6,851 bases of DNA from Desulfobacterales bacterium C00003060 (GTDB lineage: Bacteria > Desulfobacterota > Desulfobacteria > Desulfobacterales > C00003060). The stretch covers positions 1 to 6,851 of the forward strand of contig MAXP01000184.1 in assembly GCA_001751085.1 (NCBI GenBank). Reading direction: 5' to 3'. This document shows, in pieces, positions 5,455 to 6,851 of this stretch. The notes under the pieces were generated by a model. The model made no database searches. It had not been told where the DNA came from and saw nothing but the letters and a program-made list of their open reading frames with translations. Numbering within the stretch: the first letter of the stretch is position 1; each line of letters starts with the position of its first letter. A program made the position numbers and the translations under genes.

Positions 5455-6150
5455 CTACGCTCTTCCTCCAAAAATGGCAGTGCCGATCCGTACCAATGTG
5501 GACCCTTCCTGAATGGCGGTCTCGAAATCACCGGTCATGCCCATAGAGAGTTCAGTCATCTCAACATTAGGAATAGCTTCCTGGCGTATGAGGGTTTGCA
5601 GGGATCTAAGTGCACGAAAATAGGGCCGCACCTTGTCTGGGGCATTGAAGTATGGGGGCATAGTCATAAGCCCGCATATGGTGAGATTCTCGAGGAAAGA
5701 GATCTCGCGCACCAGGTCAAGGGCCTGTTCAGCCTCGATTCCGGACTTGGTCTCTTCACCGGAGATATTTACCTGTATCAAGATATCTTGGACCTTGCCA
5801 CTGGCGCCGGCTCGTCTGTTCAGTTCTTTGGCAAGCTTTACGCTATCCACAGAATGAATCAGGTCAAAGAGTCCTACCGCATATTTTGCCTTATTTGATT
5901 GAAGGTGACCTATGAAATGCCACGAGACATCTTCTTCCTTGAGTGCTTGGATCTTTTCCCTGGCCTCCTGCACATAGTTTTCTCCAAGAGCCGTTGCACC
6001 CGCCTTGATTGCAGTATGGACGCGATCCGCAGGCACGGTCTTACTCACCGCAATCAATCTGACACTTTTCGGGTCACGACCGCACGCCAAGGATGCGTCC
6101 CTGATCCGGTCATTTACTGCCTTCAATCTCTTTTCAATCGTGTCTCGCAT
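5455..6150 (-). CDS. yggS: YggS/PLPBP family pyridoxal-phosphate homeostasis protein
   Basis: This family binds pyridoxal 5'-phosphate in an alanine-racemase-like TIM barrel without known catalytic activity, and helps keep PLP and amino-acid (Val/Ile) pools balanced in the cytoplasm. The 231-aa protein is a normal full length. The PLP lysine is K37 in LIAVSKTVP (32-40). Other family motifs are GENYVQE (56-62), WHFIGHLQSNKAK (77-89), VNISGEETKSG (127-137), GLMTMPP (160-166) and the phosphate-binding LSMGMTGDFE (201-210) with VRIGTAIFG (220-228). The ATG at 6150 is preferred over the in-frame TTG at 6168 because AAAGGG lies 9 nt upstream. It starts 34 nt after the maf stop on the same strand, which suggests cotranscription. 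The frequent partner proC is not in view. Confidence 0.95.
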   Translation of the reverse strand: MRDTIEKRLKAVNDRIRDASLACGRDPKSVRLIAVSKTVPADRVHTAIKAGATALGENYVQEAREKIQALKEEDVSWHFIGHLQSNKAKYAVGLFDLIHSVDSVKLAKELNRRAGASGKVQDILIQVNISGEETKSGIEAEQALDLVREISFLENLTICGLMTMPPYFNAPDKVRPYFRALRSLQTLIRQEAIPNVEMTELSMGMTGDFETAIQEGSTLVRIGTAIFGGRA

Positions 6151-6184
6151 TGCCTGTGTCCCTTTCAAGCACCCCGGGTGGCAA

Positions 6185-6778
6185 TCACCGTTGCACCACG
6201 CCTTCTGTCAGCAGAAATCCCACCACCTCACATAGCGGAAGGCCAACAACATTGGTATATGATCCATGAATACTTCTTACCAAGATACTGCCCAACCCTT
6301 GCACTGCGTAGGCTCCCGCCTTATCAAAGGATTCAGCCGTGCTGATGTACCAATCGATTTCGCTTTCGCACAGGGCCTTGAACAGAACCTTGGTCTCCAC
6401 GGTCTGAGAAAACGAACGTCTTGCTGCCATGCAACAGATGCAAAATCCGGTCAATACACGATGAGTCTTGCCGCTCAGAGCCTTGAGCATCCGGCGGGCT
6501 TCAGTCTCAGTACGGGGCTTTCCCAATATCGTATCCCCTATAAGAACGATTGTGTCGGCCCCTATGATCCAGCTTTCCGGATAAAGAAGGGCGACGTCCA
6601 TAGCCTTTGCCTTTGCGAGCATAAGAACGTGATTCTCCGGCAGACCAACGGGGACTGTATCCTCATCAAAAGTGCTTGGAATGACACTAAACGTTAAGCC
6701 TGCCTGCTCAAGGAGATGCCGACGCCTCGGAGATCTTGAGGCCAGGATTAGGGGATGCGGTCCGGATCTGCTGATCAT
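6185..6778 (-). CDS. maf: Maf family nucleotide pyrophosphatase, YhdE (dTTP/UTP) type
   Basis: Maf proteins hydrolyse non-canonical or excess nucleoside triphosphates to monophosphates and pyrophosphate, and have been linked to restraint of cell division. The 197-aa protein has all motifs: LASRSPRRR (12-20), AKAKA (55-59), ADTIV (74-78, catalytic-site D75), GKPRT (86-90), LSGKTHRVLTG (101-111), KAGAYAVQG (153-161) and GSYTNVVGLP (172-181). The SPRR, AYAVQG and NVVGLP versions resemble the YhdE subfamily (dTTP/UTP), not the YceF subfamily (7-methyl-GTP); that specificity is inferred from motifs. The ATG at 6778 follows AAAGG at good spacing. It probably leads the maf-yggS-queH run, or continues from an upstream gene whose stop would be only 17 nt away. 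Confidence 0.95.
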   Translation of the reverse strand: MISRSGPHPLILASRSPRRRHLLEQAGLTFSVIPSTFDEDTVPVGLPENHVLMLAKAKAMDVALLYPESWIIGADTIVLIGDTILGKPRTETEARRMLKALSGKTHRVLTGFCICCMAARRSFSQTVETKVLFKALCESEIDWYISTAESFDKAGAYAVQGLGSILVRSIHGSYTNVVGLPLCEVVGFLLTEGVVQR

Positions 6779-6795
6779 GTCCAGCCTTTAACAAA

Positions 6796-6851
6796 TCAGA
6801 AGACATTTGACAAGATCTCCGAAAACAAATCGAGTCCAGAAATATCTATAC
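6796..6851 (-). CDS. possible C-terminal end of an upstream gene (partial)
   Basis: One minus-strand frame entering from the right edge stays open for 17 codons (IDISGLDLFSEILSNVF) and stops with TGA at 6796-6798. The fragment reads like an amphipathic C-terminal helix, and its stop is 17 nt before the maf ATG, a typical operon gap that holds the maf ribosome binding site. No clear promoter for maf is visible in this stretch, which agrees with readthrough. The fragment is far too short to identify, and another frame is open to TAA at 6787-6789, so the call is tentative. Confidence 0.35.
   Translation of the reverse strand, partial: IDISGLDLFSEILSNVF

Noticed and set aside
5341..5898. 185-codon plus-strand open frame opposite yggS
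   Set aside because: Antisense to conserved PLP-binding motifs and the yggS-queH spacer; no recognisable protein.
1..6851. defence island, toxin-antitoxin pair, CRISPR array or prophage
   Set aside because: No Cas, nuclease-effector, antitoxin, integrase or phage protein, no regularly spaced repeats, and no tRNA gene; the content is housekeeping.

Overview
The window is a compact stretch of bacterial chromosome with seven genes that can be named or placed in a family, one unrecognised small gene, and a possible fragment of a ninth gene at the right edge. The content fits a Desulfobacterota-like (deltaproteobacterial) genome: a DUF4911 protein just upstream of miaB, a DUF151/BFN nuclease-family gene overlapping the end of miaB, and a QueH-type epoxyqueuosine reductase. 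That taxonomic reading is an inference from gene content, not something the sequence proves.

Layout. A 140-aa protein of unknown function (87-509, minus) has its own good sigma70-like promoter (542-570). It lies downstream of recJ (604-2343, minus), a complete single-strand-specific 5'-3' exonuclease. Between recJ and the divergent plus-strand genes is about 260 bp without a conserved gene. This gap holds a 161-bp MITE-like element with imperfect 33-bp terminal inverted repeats (2356-2516), a perfect 7-3-7 palindrome (2530-2546) and a plus-strand promoter (2553-2581). The plus-strand cluster is a DUF4911 gene (2605-2829), miaB (2959-4335) and a BFN-family gene (4325-4822). The last two overlap by 11 bp, and a strong ribosome binding site for the second lies inside miaB.

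On the minus strand from the right edge, a possible C-terminal fragment of an unknown gene is followed closely by maf (6185-6778), yggS (5455-6150) and queH (4831-5358). These probably form one transcription unit. It meets the miaB cluster tail to tail with only 8 bp between stop codons, at a stem that could end transcription both ways.

Function. miaB (ms2i6A at tRNA position 37) and queH (queuosine at position 34) both modify the tRNA anticodon loop. recJ and maf concern DNA repair and nucleotide-pool quality, and yggS concerns PLP homeostasis. These are housekeeping functions. I see no defence system, CRISPR array, phage module, tRNA or rRNA, and no evidence of a new multi-gene system. The parts worth a second look are the MITE-like element against the recJ start (it creates a false N-terminal extension and may supply part of the promoter), an A9 run in miaB where slippage would remove exactly the TRAM domain, the palindrome beside the DUF4911-miaB promoter, and the unrecognised 140-aa gene.
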